A stretch of DNA of 64,000 nt from assembly GCF_033568475.1 (NCBI RefSeq), contig NC_133122.1, positions 141,305,402 to 141,369,401 on the forward strand. The letters run 5' to 3'. Positions 47,712 through 58,639 of the stretch are shown here, piece after piece (position 1 is the first letter of the stretch; every line of letters starts with the position of its first letter). Made by a program: the position numbers and the translations under genes. The notes under the pieces were generated by a model. The model had not been told where the DNA came from. It worked only from the letters and a program-made list of their open reading frames with translations, and did not search any database. This DNA comes from Henckelia pumila. Lineage: Eukaryota; Streptophyta; Magnoliopsida; Lamiales; Gesneriaceae.

Positions 47712-50330
47712 ATACTAAAAAAAGAAAAATGAACTTTTTCCGCCTGAAGTTTCATTCCAAAAATAGTAAATGCATAAAAAAATACAAATAAAGATAATAT
47801 TGAATTTAAATTCACAGATAAAGATAGATTCAAAAAAAACCATTATATTATGAGTAAGGATAGAAATTTTTATCTAAATATTTTAAAACACATGTAAAAA
47901 TAAGATTAAATTTATAAAAATTTAAAATAATTTTTTTATGATGAAAAAATAATTTTTATTTAAAATATATATAAAAATATGGGTTGAATTTAAACAAAAA
48001 TTAAAATAATATTCTCATGATGAAAAAATTATAGTGGTGATTGTTCTGCATATATACATATACGTGTCACATATTTAAAAAATGATATTATGCATAATAG
48101 ACTTATTGAATCTAAAAATTTTAAAATATAGATAAAAATCTATATCTACATATCTATATCAATAAGTCTATTATGCATAATATCATTTTTTAAATATGTG
48201 ATATATATATATATATAAAACAAAAAGTTTAATAAATAGAAATAAAACAATTTTTCTCGCCCAAAAGACATTTCCAAAAATACTAAAGATATCATAAAAT
48301 TAAAAAATACAAATAATATATTATTTAATTCAAAATTATAGATAGAGATAATATTGAACATTCAAAAAATAAGATGATATTATAAACGATAAAATATTTG
48401 ATCTAAAATTTAAAATATGGATAAAAATAATATTTAATTTTTCTCTTTTATCTTTGGTTGTTTTGCCTAATACAACAAAATTTGTAGATCAAATTTTACA
48501 AGACAAAAAATAAATACAAGAGTTTAATATATCAAAATATCTTGATAAATTAAATACAAAATATCGCGATAAAATATCAAAATATCAAGAAATTATTGTT
48601 ATAGATATCATTGTACATGATATTTGTTATACTTTTAGCATTTTTATATATAAAAACATAAAACTCAGCTACAAATAGTTAAACTAAAGTTTTGAAAATA
48701 TAAATAAAAAATATAATTGAATTAAAAACAAAAATCAAAATAATATTTTTAAACATTTATTTATATTTTTACTTTTTTATAAAAATAAGATAGAGTTTTT
48801 TTTAAAAAAATATTTTTCATTATGAAACATAATTTAATTTTAAGGTGTTTTGTTTCATATATATATATAACAGTAAATAAATATTTTAAAAAGTAATAAT
48901 ATTATTAGTGATATGCTATTTAATTCAAAAATTTTAAATATACATAAAAATAAGATTTTAAAAATTTAAATAGTCTTTTTTCATCAAGTAAAATTTAACA
49001 TTTACTTTTAATAGGATGATTGGTTTCACTATATGCATGTATAGATATACGCAACAAATATTCAAAAAATGATGATGTTACGAGCGATATATTATTTAAT
49101 ATAAAAATTTTAGAATGTAGATAAAATGCGATTGAAGTTAATATATATATATATATATATATATATGCAGAAAAATGTACTAAGAATAGAAACATGAAAC
49201 TTTTTCGTTCAAAATTTTTTTCGGAAAATAATAAACAATTATCATTAAATTTAAAAATACAATAATATGCTACCGAATTTAAATTATAAATAGATATAAC
49301 ATTGAATATTCAACAAAAGATAACATTATTTTATCTAAAAATTATATAGATATATTTCAACCAAAAAATAATTTCTGAAAATAGTGAAGATATTATTATC
49401 ATCAAATTTAAAAATTCAAATAAGATATTATTGAATTAAAAAATATAGAAAGAGATAACATAGGATATTCAAGAAAATATAATAATGATTTAAGTGATAT
49501 AATTGTTGATCTAATTTTTTTTAAAATATAGATAAATATAAAATTTAATTTTTAATTTTTTTTTCATAATCATACTTATAGTTGTTTTTGTTTATTTAAT
49601 TTTATATACTTTATATATTAATTTTTGTTAATATAAAGAACATTTTATACAAATTTTACAGAGTTTAATGTAACTTATCTTATTCAAATATTATGTATCT
49701 ATATTTTATTTTTTCTATTTTTCTATTTCAAATTTAAAATTTTTAAAATTTAAAAAAAATTGTATTTTTTTTATATAGAATACAAATATTGCATGCATCA
49801 AATTTATAATTGTTCGATAAATAAATTACTTAGGAAATAATAAAATTTTGAATATACAAAGGTAATATGAAGAAGTAAGATATTAAAATAAGGCATTTCT
49901 AAAAAAAAATATGGGTGTAACAACTTTTTTTTTTTATAAAAACATCATGTCAAATAGCTTATCTCAATGACTCAACTATTTAAAACTATTTTCTAATAGT
50001 TTTTCAAATAAATTTATTAAAATTATAAACTCCGTCAAACACTTCTCCAACCATAATGAATTTAAATTGATTTCAATACTCTAATAATTTGAAATCCATT
50101 GTGATCATCTCAATTGTAGTGTAATAAGTATCAGATAAATTTTATTTTATTTTTAAAAAGTTATCTAAACAATGAAAACACATTTATATTGATAAATTTT
50201 AAATCATTTAATCTAATTCAACCTTAATTTATTTTTATTTTAATTATTTATTCAAACAATCATATTTATTAATTTTACCAAAAATTACATAAAAATAGCA
50301 TTCTGTGCATCGCACAGGTGGAATACTAGT
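47712..50330 (+). mobile_element. AT-rich unit 1 with Helitron-type 3' end
   Basis: It ends with a hairpin CTGTGC-ATC-GCACAG (50303-50317), eight bases, then CTAGT (50326-50330), the Helitron 3' signature. The next unit (50331-52310) starts directly after this end and repeats the same sequence from TATACTAAAAAAAGAAAA on. The 5' end does not begin with the canonical TC, so only the 3' end supports the class. Internally it has several diverged ~300-450 bp repeats built on CCAAAAATAGTAAA / AAATTTAAAAATAC / ATATTGAA blocks. No Rep/helicase is present. Confidence 0.6.
48068..48200. repeat. 42-bp perfect inverted repeat
   Basis: 48068-48109 is exactly complementary to 48159-48200, with a 49-bp spacer; the arms begin CACATATTTAAAAAATGATA and end in its complement. 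Unit 2 has only the left arm (near 50664), so the right arm arose in unit 1 after the duplication or was lost in unit 2. Confidence 0.9.
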
Positions 50331-52310
50331 ATACTAAAAAAAGAAAATTGAATTTTTCCCGCCTAAAGTTTCATTCCAAAAATAGTAAATGCATAAAAAA
50401 AATACAAATAAAGATAATATTGAATTTAAATTCACAGATAAAGATAGATTCAAAAAAAAGATTATATTATGATTAAGTAATATAAATTATTATCTAAATA
50501 TTTTAAAACACAAGTAAAAATACGATTAAATTTGTAAAAATTTAAAATAATTTTTTTATGATGAAAAAATAATTTTTATTTAAAAAATATATAAAAATAT
50601 GGGTTGAATTTAAACAAAAATTAAAATAATATTTTCATGATAAAAAATTTTAGTTTTTGGTTCACATATTTAAAAAATTATATTATGCATAATAGACTTA
50701 TTGAATCTAAAAATTTTAAAATATAGATAAAAATATATATCTACATATATATATATAAACAAAAAGTCTCATAAATAGAAATAAAACAACGTTTTTCGCT
50801 CAAAAGACATTTTCAAAAATAGTAAAGATATCATAAAATTAAAAAATACAAATAATATATTATTTAATTCAAAATTATAGATAGAAATAATATTGAATAT
50901 TCAAAAATTAAGATGATATTATAAACGATAAAGTATTTGATCTAAAATTTTAAAATATAAATAAAAAATACTATTTAATTTTTGCTTTTATCTTTGGTTG
51001 TTTTTCCTAATACAACAAAATTTGTAAATCAAATTTTACAAGCCAAAAAATAAATATAAGAGTTTAATATATCAAAATATCATGATAAATTAAATACAAA
51101 ATAAATACTAAGAATAGAAACTTGAAAATTTTTCGTTCAAAAATGTTTTCGAAAAATAATAAACAATAACCATTAAATTTAAAATTATAATAATATGCGA
51201 TCGAATTTAAATTATAAATAGATATAACATTGAATATTCAACAAAAGATAACATTATTTTATCTAAAAAATTATATATATATATATATATATATATTTCA
51301 ACCGAAAAATAATTTCTGAAAATAGTGAAGATATTATTATCATCAAATTTAAAAATTCAAATAAGATATTATTGAATTCAAAAATATAGATAGAGATAAC
51401 ATAGGATATTCAAGAAAATATAATATATGATTAAAGTGATATAATTGTTGATCTAAAATTTTTTAAAATATAGATAAATATAAATTTTAATTTTAAATTT
51501 TTTTTCATTATCATACTTATAGTTGTTTTTGTTTATTTAATTTTATATACTTTATATATTAATTTTTGTTAATATAAAGAATATTTTATACTAATTTTAC
51601 AAAATTTAATCTAACTTATATTATCCAAATATTATGTATCTATATTTTATTTTATTTATTTTTATATTTTTATATTTTTTTTCTATTTTTCTATTTCAAA
51701 TTTAAAATTTTTAAAAGTTAAAAAATTTCTATTTTGTTTTTGTATAGAATACGAATATTGCATGCATCAAATTTATAATTGTTCGATAAATAAATGACTT
51801 AGAAAATAATAAAATTTTAAATATACAAAGGTAATATGAAGAAGTAAGATATTAAAATAAGACATTTATAAAAAAAATAGGGGTGTAACAACTTTTTTTT
51901 AAATAAAAACATCTTAAAGGATGACAAATAGTTTATCTCAATGACTCAACTGTTTAAAACTGTTTTCTAATAGTTTTTCAAATAAATTTATATATTAAAC
52001 TTATAAACTCTATCAAACACCCCTCCAACCATAATGAATTTAAATTGATTCTAATACTCTAATTATTTGAAATCTGTTGTGATCAACTCAATTGTAGTGT
52101 AATAAATATCAAGATAAATTTTATTTTATTTTTAAAAAAGTTATCTAAACAATGAAGACACATTTATATTGATAAATTTTAAATCATTTAATCCAATTCA
52201 ACCTTAATTTATTTGTATTTTAATTATTTATTCAAACAATCATATTTATTAATTTTGCCAAAAATTACATAAAAATAACACTCTGTGCATTGCACAGGTG
52301 GAATACTAGT
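50331..52310 (+). mobile_element. AT-rich unit 2 with Helitron-type 3' end
   Basis: It repeats unit 1 in tandem with moderate divergence and lacks about 0.6 kb that in unit 1 lies roughly at 48563-49178. It ends with CTGTGC-ATT-GCACAG (52283-52297) and CTAGT (52306-52310). The two hairpins differ only in the loop. Confidence 0.6.
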
Positions 52311-53004
52311 ATTTCATAAAAAAACATTGTTGTTAGGGTAGGACAGTCTGAAATCACTAAGAAATCAAAAATAACCTTTTGACCTTATGAGTTAGTGTTA
52401 TCTCTTAGTGTTGTCAAAACTTCAAGACGCACTACGCAGCGGAATAATAAAAGTAAAAGTAAATAACACGAAGATAATTATGCACGCGCAAGCAACATGA
52501 CGAAATAATCACTATAAAAACAAATCAGTTTACAAAATCAACTAGTGATTGTTTATGAAAAACTATTTTTCTCAACAAATTTGTGAAGAGAATCTCCATA
52601 TTCACTTATTTTTTGAGGTTGCAAACAATACCTAAATATCTAATCAATCGAAAGGTTAAGTTTTAATTAATATTCGTGTTAATTTGTTCATAGTTAAACT
52701 TAACATTTCATTCTGACACACAAATTTTCTAAGTTCAATTTTTTGTTTGAGTTTTTAAGTTTTAGTGGTGTATATTTTAAGCATCGTTTGGTGTGAAGGA
52801 TATCACATTGATTTATTAATCATCCTTGTTTTGTCCAATGCTTGGCTCAAGTTCTTCCAATGATTAGTGTCATGCACCATTATCTAATCCAAGTTATATT
52901 GATTTAAAATACTTATATTATTAATCCATTATTTTTCAATTCATGTGCCTTATTCGTCTAAAAAATTGAACTTAAGCATATAACACTGTATATTCTTAAT
53001 CAAC
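52311..53004. other. Upstream region of the pectinesterase pseudogene
   Basis: Non-coding by inspection. No clear core promoter was identified. An N-terminal inhibitor-type pro-domain, common in plant pectinesterases, is not encoded here. Confidence 0.45.
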
Positions 53005-53600
53005 ATGCAGGAAGCAATTATGAAATCAATCAAGATTAATCTATTTTGCATTACGGTCTTCGTGATGATGATCAACTGTGCACAATCGATGATGACTTTG
53101 ATTGTGTTGAAAGACGGACGCGGAAATTTCATGACAATTGCTGAAGCCGTTGCCGCAGCTCCGAACAACAGTTCCCAAAGGACTGTCATCGAAATAAAAA
53201 AAAATGTGTTTATTACAAAAACATCATTGTTGCCAAAGAAAAAACTAATTTATGTTTCGTAGGTGATGGAATGAACGTCACCAAAATATCAGGTCATAAA
53301 AACGCTAACATGAGCTTGCGAACTTGGCAGACAGCAACTGTCCGTAAGTTTCCCCCTTTTTAATTATTTTTTTTTTGTTTTCAACTATATATTGTATAAA
53401 CTTAATAATTCGGTTAATTTTGGTTGTTTCAGAAATCAGAGCAGCTGGATTCATTGAAAAATATATAAACTTGGAAAACACAACGGGTCCAGAAATGCAA
53501 CAATTTGTTGCTCTGAGCAGCCACGACCACCTCTTAGCCTTCTACAAGTGTCGATCGGTTCCAGGGGTATCAAATTCAAGACACGTTGAATCCTCAGATC

Positions 53601-55581
53601 TGTTGGGCTTTGGCCCAACTTGTTTTTTTACCCAACCCACTACCCATCTAATATATATTACCCACTTTCCCTAATTAGATTAGAGGGCCGCCAGTGAGAG
53701 AAAAGGGAGGAATTTGAGTGCACCTCCTTTTTCTTCTGGGCGTGAGGGTAAGGCCGAGAGATTGAGCGAGAGAGTGAGGCGGCCGAGAGATTGGGTGAGA
53801 GCAAGATAGAGTGAAGGCTTCTTTGTGAGCTTCCTCCTTGTGACTGAGTGTCTTCTCCCCTTCCTTGCTTTGTGTGTGTTGCTTCCCTCTCTTTCGTTCG
53901 TGGTTGGAAGAAAATTCCTACTGTGTGTAGGTGTGTGTAGGAGCGTGAGTTTGGGTTGGGAAGAGCCTTTGTGGTCTTCGCCGTGGATTGCCGGTGGTTT
54001 GGAGAGTCGTAGCGTCTGAGCCCCGGAATCCCTTCTGTTACTCACGTTTTATTTTTGGTTTGACTTCCCTGTTGTGTTGTGAGTTTTTGCAGATGAAACG
54101 CGTACAAGAACGGCGGCGGATCGGTCGACGATTTCCCAACAGTGGTATCAGAGCAAGGTGGAGATCCGTCGCCGAAAGCTAGTTGGAGATCCGTCGCCGC
54201 GAGACAGGTTGGCTGTCAGAGAAGTCTCCGAAGCCGCTGGACGCCGCCGGCGAAGCCGCTTGTCACCGCTGCCGCTGATGATGTCGACGCCGCCGCTGGA
54301 AGCTAGGTGCTGTCCACCGTGCCGTCGTCACTGGTTTGTTGGAATAGAAACTCTTGCGATGAGTTTCGCTCTGGTATGTTGGCTGGACCTCTTTTACTGC
54401 TTTAGTAGCGTAACCGCGTGGTGCGGATGCTATGTGCATGTGGTGTTGTTAGAAGTCTAGGTTTTGTGTGCATGTGTTGCTGATTGAAGCCTAGGACTTA
54501 TGTGCATTTGTTGCTGATAGAAGTCTAGGATTTATTTGCCTGTTGGATACTGTGTGTTTCCATGCTTGGTTACTGTCATGTTTCCATGTTTTTCGCGTTT
54601 CTTTGTGATTCGCCCGTGTCTTTGTGACCATGTGCATGTTTTCTGTGTAAAAATGTGTTAGCTTTGTGCTTGTGTCTCTTTGTGAGACCCGTGTCTTTGT
54701 GACTATATGCTTTTTTCTTTGTGAAATTTGCTAGATTGTTTTTTCTATTTTTCTGTGTGAAAAATAGTTTTGTAGGAATATTTTTCAGAACTTGACTGGG
54801 CTCCAAGCGAGGTGGAGCATTTTCTTGGTTAGAGTAATGTTTCAGAAAATGTTGAAAAGTTTTTTAAACTTTGATTTTTTGACAGATGTGTTCTGTTTTT
54901 GGAAATAGTGTTGTAGCTTACTTTGTGTTTGCTGCATATTGGTTTAAAAGACTAAATTTGTGTTTTGTTGTGGGGCGATGATGATGACTATAGGTGACTC
55001 TCTTAACTAGTGAACCGGTGTTGGGCCAAAAGGTGGAGATTGTTGGGCTTTGACCCAACTTGTTTCTTTTCCCAGCCCACTACCCTTCTAATATATATTA
55101 CCCACTTTCCCTAATCAGATTAGAGGGCCGCCAGTGAGAGAAATGGGAGGAATTTGAGTGCACCTCCTTTTCCTTCTGGGCGTGAGGGTGAGGCCGAGAG
55201 ATTGAGAGAGAGAGTGAGGCGGCCGAGAGATTGGGTGAGAGCAAGATAGAGTGAAGGATTCTTTGTGAGCTTCCTCCTTGTGACTGAGTGTCTTCTCCCC
55301 TTCCTTGCATTGTGCATGTTGCTGCCCTCTCTCTCGTTCGTGGTTGGCCGAAAATTCCTACTGTGTGTAGGTGTGTGTAGGAGCGTGAGTTTGGGTTGGG
55401 AAGAGCCTTTGTGGTCTTCGCCGTGGATTGCCGGCGGTTTGGAGAGTCGTAGCGTCTGAGCCCCGAAATCCCTTGTGTTACTCACGTTTTATTTTTGGTT
55501 TGGTTTCCTTGTGTTGTTGTGAGTTTTTGCAGGTGAAACGCATACAAGAACGGCGGTGGATCGGTCGACGATTTCCCAACA
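53601..55581 (+). mobile_element. Small non-autonomous LTR retrotransposon (TRIM/LARD-like)
   Basis: LTRs 53601-54141 and 55041-55581 (541 bp each, TGTTGGGCTTTG...TTTCCCAACA), with exact TSD AGATC (53596-53600 and 55582-55586), PBS at 54143 and purine tract AAAAGGTGGAGAT before the 3' LTR. The 899-bp internal region has no gag or pol, so it must use enzymes from other elements. LTRs are longer than classical TRIMs. By eye the LTRs differ at about 5% of sites, so this insertion is older than the Copia and Gypsy ones. Frames in it are duplicated between the LTRs and are not genes. Confidence 0.9.
54143..54154 (+). other. Primer-binding site of the small LTR element
   Basis: TGGTATCAGAGC, complementary to initiator methionine tRNA, one base after the 5' LTR. 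Confidence 0.85.
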
Positions 55582-56114
55582 AGATCAATACCCAGTTCTA
55601 CAGGGAGTGGAAAGTTTATGGTACCGTCGACTTTATATTCGGCAACGCAAAAGTTTTCTTCCAAAACTGTCGCATCTACACACGCAAGGCATTACCGTGG
55701 CAATCAAACACCATCACCGCACAAGGCAGAGATGCGGCAAATGAGGATACATGCACTGTTATGCAGAATTGCAATTTTTCAGGGACAAATGATTTTTACG
55801 TGAAGACATATTTAGGCCGACCATGGAAAAAGAATTCCAGAACGGTGATCATGCAAAGTATTCTGGGAAAACTGATCGATCCAAAGGGATGGCTGGAGTG
55901 GTCAGGAGTTAGAAGATTTGACAATGTGTATGATGCGGAATTCGATAACCATGGACCTGCAGGTGATGCTGCTGCAACTAAGAACCAGAGAGCTAACTGG
56001 TCGCATATTATCTACGGCAGCGCTGAGGCTGTCAAGTTTACGGCCAGGAACTTCATTGATAGTAAAAATTGGATTAAATCCACTGGAATTCCATATTACC
56101 TTGACTTGTTCTAA

Positions 56115-56140
56115 CTTTTTTTAATTAATTTGTTTCCTTC

Positions 56141-56191
<51 letters not shown>

Positions 56192-56676
56192 GATTTGTGA
56201 TACGTAATGTGCAGTATGCTATGTTCATCTCAATATTATTTCCTACATGCAACTACGTACGACATTGATTTGTTTTGGTCAAAAAATTATATTTATATTT
56301 AAAGATGAATTATGACTGATGAACTTAATTAATCTGATATAAGTCATCATTTTGTGTGAACAACACCTCTAAGATAATACAATATTGGTATTGGGTATAT
56401 CTACAAAAGAAAATAATAAAGTTGGTATATATAGTTAATTTTAATTAGAATCAAAGATATTTCATAAAAAAGAATTACCATATCTTGAATCTTGCACAAA
56501 TTAATGATATCGGCCCCAAATGAATGACATCAATCCCTTTGATTTTATAAAGATGCACTATAATATAACATCTTTGTAATATTAATTAATTCCACCAGAT
56601 TTGGTGTTTTAAATGCTCTCTTACATGTATAAAAGAAAAGAACATGCATAGACTAAATATATACATACAAGCATAG
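56115..56676. other. Spacer between pectinesterase and inhibitor pseudogenes
   Basis: It contains a long (TA)n microsatellite at about 56144-56189. No gene was seen. It separates two genes on the same strand by about 560 bp. Confidence 0.6.
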
Positions 56677-57250
56677 ATGAAAAAAATGTCTCATCATTCG
56701 GTCACACAAGTCTTCTTAATCCTCTTTTTCTTCTTCTTCTTCACACAACTTATGTGCATGTCAATTAGCAATAAAAATCTTTCTTTGATACAGCAAGTGT
56801 GCCAAAAAACACATAATCTTAACGTGTGTATTTCTTCCTTAAAATCCGATCCTCGTGGTCTCAATGCCGGCGCTTGAAAGATCTTGTTGGTATTATGATG
56901 AACATTACATTAGTCAAGGCAATAAAAATATCAGAATTTATCGTCAAATTGAACAAAACCGCTTCTGATCCAATTATCAGATCAAACTTTGACGGATGTA
57001 GTGTGTTTTATGGGATATCTATAGAAGGTTTCCAAAAAGCAATAAATACTTTTGAGTTGAGTTCTTATGAAGAATCATATGATTTTCTTGGTTTTGGTCA
57101 AATGGCACCGAGAAATTGTGAGAAACTTTTTTCCGAGCCACCAATAACACCAATGATACGCAAGTCTCCATTGACAGCCACCAATGCCTACATGCTTTCT
57201 TTGATTACAATTGCAGAAGACATTCTATCGATTTTCATGAAGCATAAGTC

Positions 57251-58628
57251 TGTAGTAACCCGTATCCGGAATTAATGATTAATGAATAATTAATCATGTG
57301 ATCATGTTTTGATTTATTAATACATGATTAAGTAAGTTTCTTTTGAATTAACGGACTTCAAAAATTGATTCAGAATGATCGAAAGTGGCCCGAAGGGTGA
57401 CCAAGAACGGAAGCAACGTTCATGAACGGAAGCAACGTTCTGGCAGTGATGTCATCCGTGACGTCAAAAATATTACGTCATTGCTTACACACTTGATGGG
57501 ACATCGGAAGCAACGATGGGGATTGGAATCAACGTTCGTCAAGCAGAACGGACGCAACGTTGAGGAACGGACGTTCCGTTCCGTGTCTATAAATATAGGG
57601 TCCGAGAGCTCATTTCTCACACCTCTTTCCTCTCTTCTCTCTCGATTCCTTAGACTTCTAACTCAGATCTAGGGAGATCTAGGCATCCTATGTGGAATCC
57701 GAAAGTGGCATAGCGATCCAGACGTCGTAGCGGAGCAGCCGGAGCTGTGGCCTAATTTCGAGGCAATTGTCATCAGCAGGCAGACGACGGACGCAAGTAT
57801 AGCTATGGTCTCCTTAAATTATTTAAGAGTATGCAATAGCTTAGTTAAGGCTTTTAGAGCTTAATTAATGATGCATGAGTATTTGCATTGTAGAGCTGAT
57901 GTAGGCTTGGAACCTAGAGTGGGACTGCTAGGACTGCCTGTAAAAAGGTACGTAAGTACTGACTGAGATAGCCAGCGGGTTTTGCATGCTTATTTGTTGC
58001 ATTTGTGTGTCATATTATTATGCAGCATGTGCATATCATATTGTGTCTGTCCATCTTTTGAGATGAGCCATATAGGGCCGCTCAGCCCTGTTTGGACGAT
58101 TGATGTATAGTGCCCAGTGACCGACGGGTTATGGGTTACTAGCATCTGGGTGACACGGTCCACATCCTGTAGGAATGAGCAGTGTACGCAGGATTTGCTC
58201 CCCGGGTTGTACCACTCATGTCCTAGGTTCCATTACTGAGCAGTTGTATACAGTTATCCCAGATATGGATACCCTGTCATTTGCATGCATCATATTTGTA
58301 TGTTTTACCCGTGCTTTTGTATTGAGATTAGTGCTCACGTCCAGTCTTTTCTGTGTATCTGGACACCCTATTCGACGGGGCAGGTGTAGGTGCAGGTTTG
58401 AGCACCAGGAGCTTGGAGTAGCCAGTGACCAGTGAAGACAGCAGGATTAGCTGTAGGTTTTTGCCCTTTAGGCTTATTTATTCGATTGGGTTGTATAATC
58501 GAATTTTATTAACCGGTTGTATTCTGCCGGTCTGTTTTTATTTAAGTCTTCCGCAGCGATTTATTTAATGCATGCTTAATTATGCTCTTAACTCTGATTA
58601 GGTAATGGATCCGGGTAGGGTCGCTACA
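57251..58628 (+). mobile_element. Gypsy-type solo LTR (family C)
   Basis: TGTAGTAACCCG...GGGTCGCTACA, flanked by AAGTC (57246-57250) and AGTC (58629-58632), a duplication short of one A on the right. Related to the LTRs at 26519 and 40283 (GACGACGGACGCAAGTAT near 57783, CACCCTATTCGACGGGGCAG near 58364). It has a palindrome array (57405-57582), TATAAATA at 57588-57595, and a hairpin at 58323-58337. Confidence 0.88.
57405..57582 (+). promoter_or_regulatory. Array of ~6 inverted repeats upstream of the LTR TATA box (family C)
   Basis: Copies follow GAACGGAAGCAACGTTC (57405-57421, 57424-57440), CATCGGAAGCAACGATG and GAACGGACGCAACGTTG, ending with GAACGGACGTTCCGTTCC. In the variant with CATCG the other arm is CGATG, so symmetry is kept. 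The array ends six bases before TATAAATA. Confidence 0.75.
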
Positions 58629-58639
58629 AGTCACTATGA

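Larger units (their letters stand above)
53005..56114 (+). pseudogene. Pectinesterase (pectin methylesterase), broken by frameshifts and an LTR element
   Basis: The family de-esterifies cell-wall pectin. Exon 1 (to 53343) encodes a signal-peptide-like start (MKSIKINLFCITVFVMMIN) and LKDGRGNFMTIAEAVAAAP; a frameshift in an A-run at about 53196-53204 stops the frame early. After an intron (53344-53432), exon 2 has GFIEKYINLENTTGPEMQQF. A second frameshift near 53553 follows, and the usual GYQDTL motif carries two extra residues. The LTR element (53601-55581, TSD AGATC) splits this exon. Beyond it the frame runs on with QFYREWKVYGTVDFIFGNA (catalytic Asp in DFIFG), YLGRPWKKNSRTVIMQ (the conserved Arg) and WLEWSG, to TAA 56112-56114. 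There is no pro-domain. With at least two frameshifts beside the insertion it is a pseudogene. Confidence 0.9.
56677..58639 (+). pseudogene. Pectinesterase inhibitor (PMEI/invertase-inhibitor family), frameshifted, with a solo LTR near its stop
   Basis: ATG 56677 starts a signal peptide (VFLILFFFFFFTQLMCM), then VCQKTHNLNVCISSLKSDP, the conserved first cysteine pair of this family. A frameshift near 56870 (stop at 56875-56877) shifts reading to the frame ending at 57275, which has LVGIMMNITLVKAIKIS, FDGCSVFY, RNCEKLF and LSLITIAEDILSIFMKHK, the four-helix bundle. The solo LTR enters at 57251; the original last codons and TGA lie at 58633-58639. Such inhibitors bind pectinesterases or invertases in the apoplast. 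The start is chosen for the signal peptide. Confidence 0.85.

Noticed and set aside
53825-55485. Pairs of frames in the small LTR element (53825-54019 / 55265-55459; 53680-54045 / 55120-55485)
   Set aside because: They repeat because they sit in the two LTRs, and they lack any gag or pol feature.
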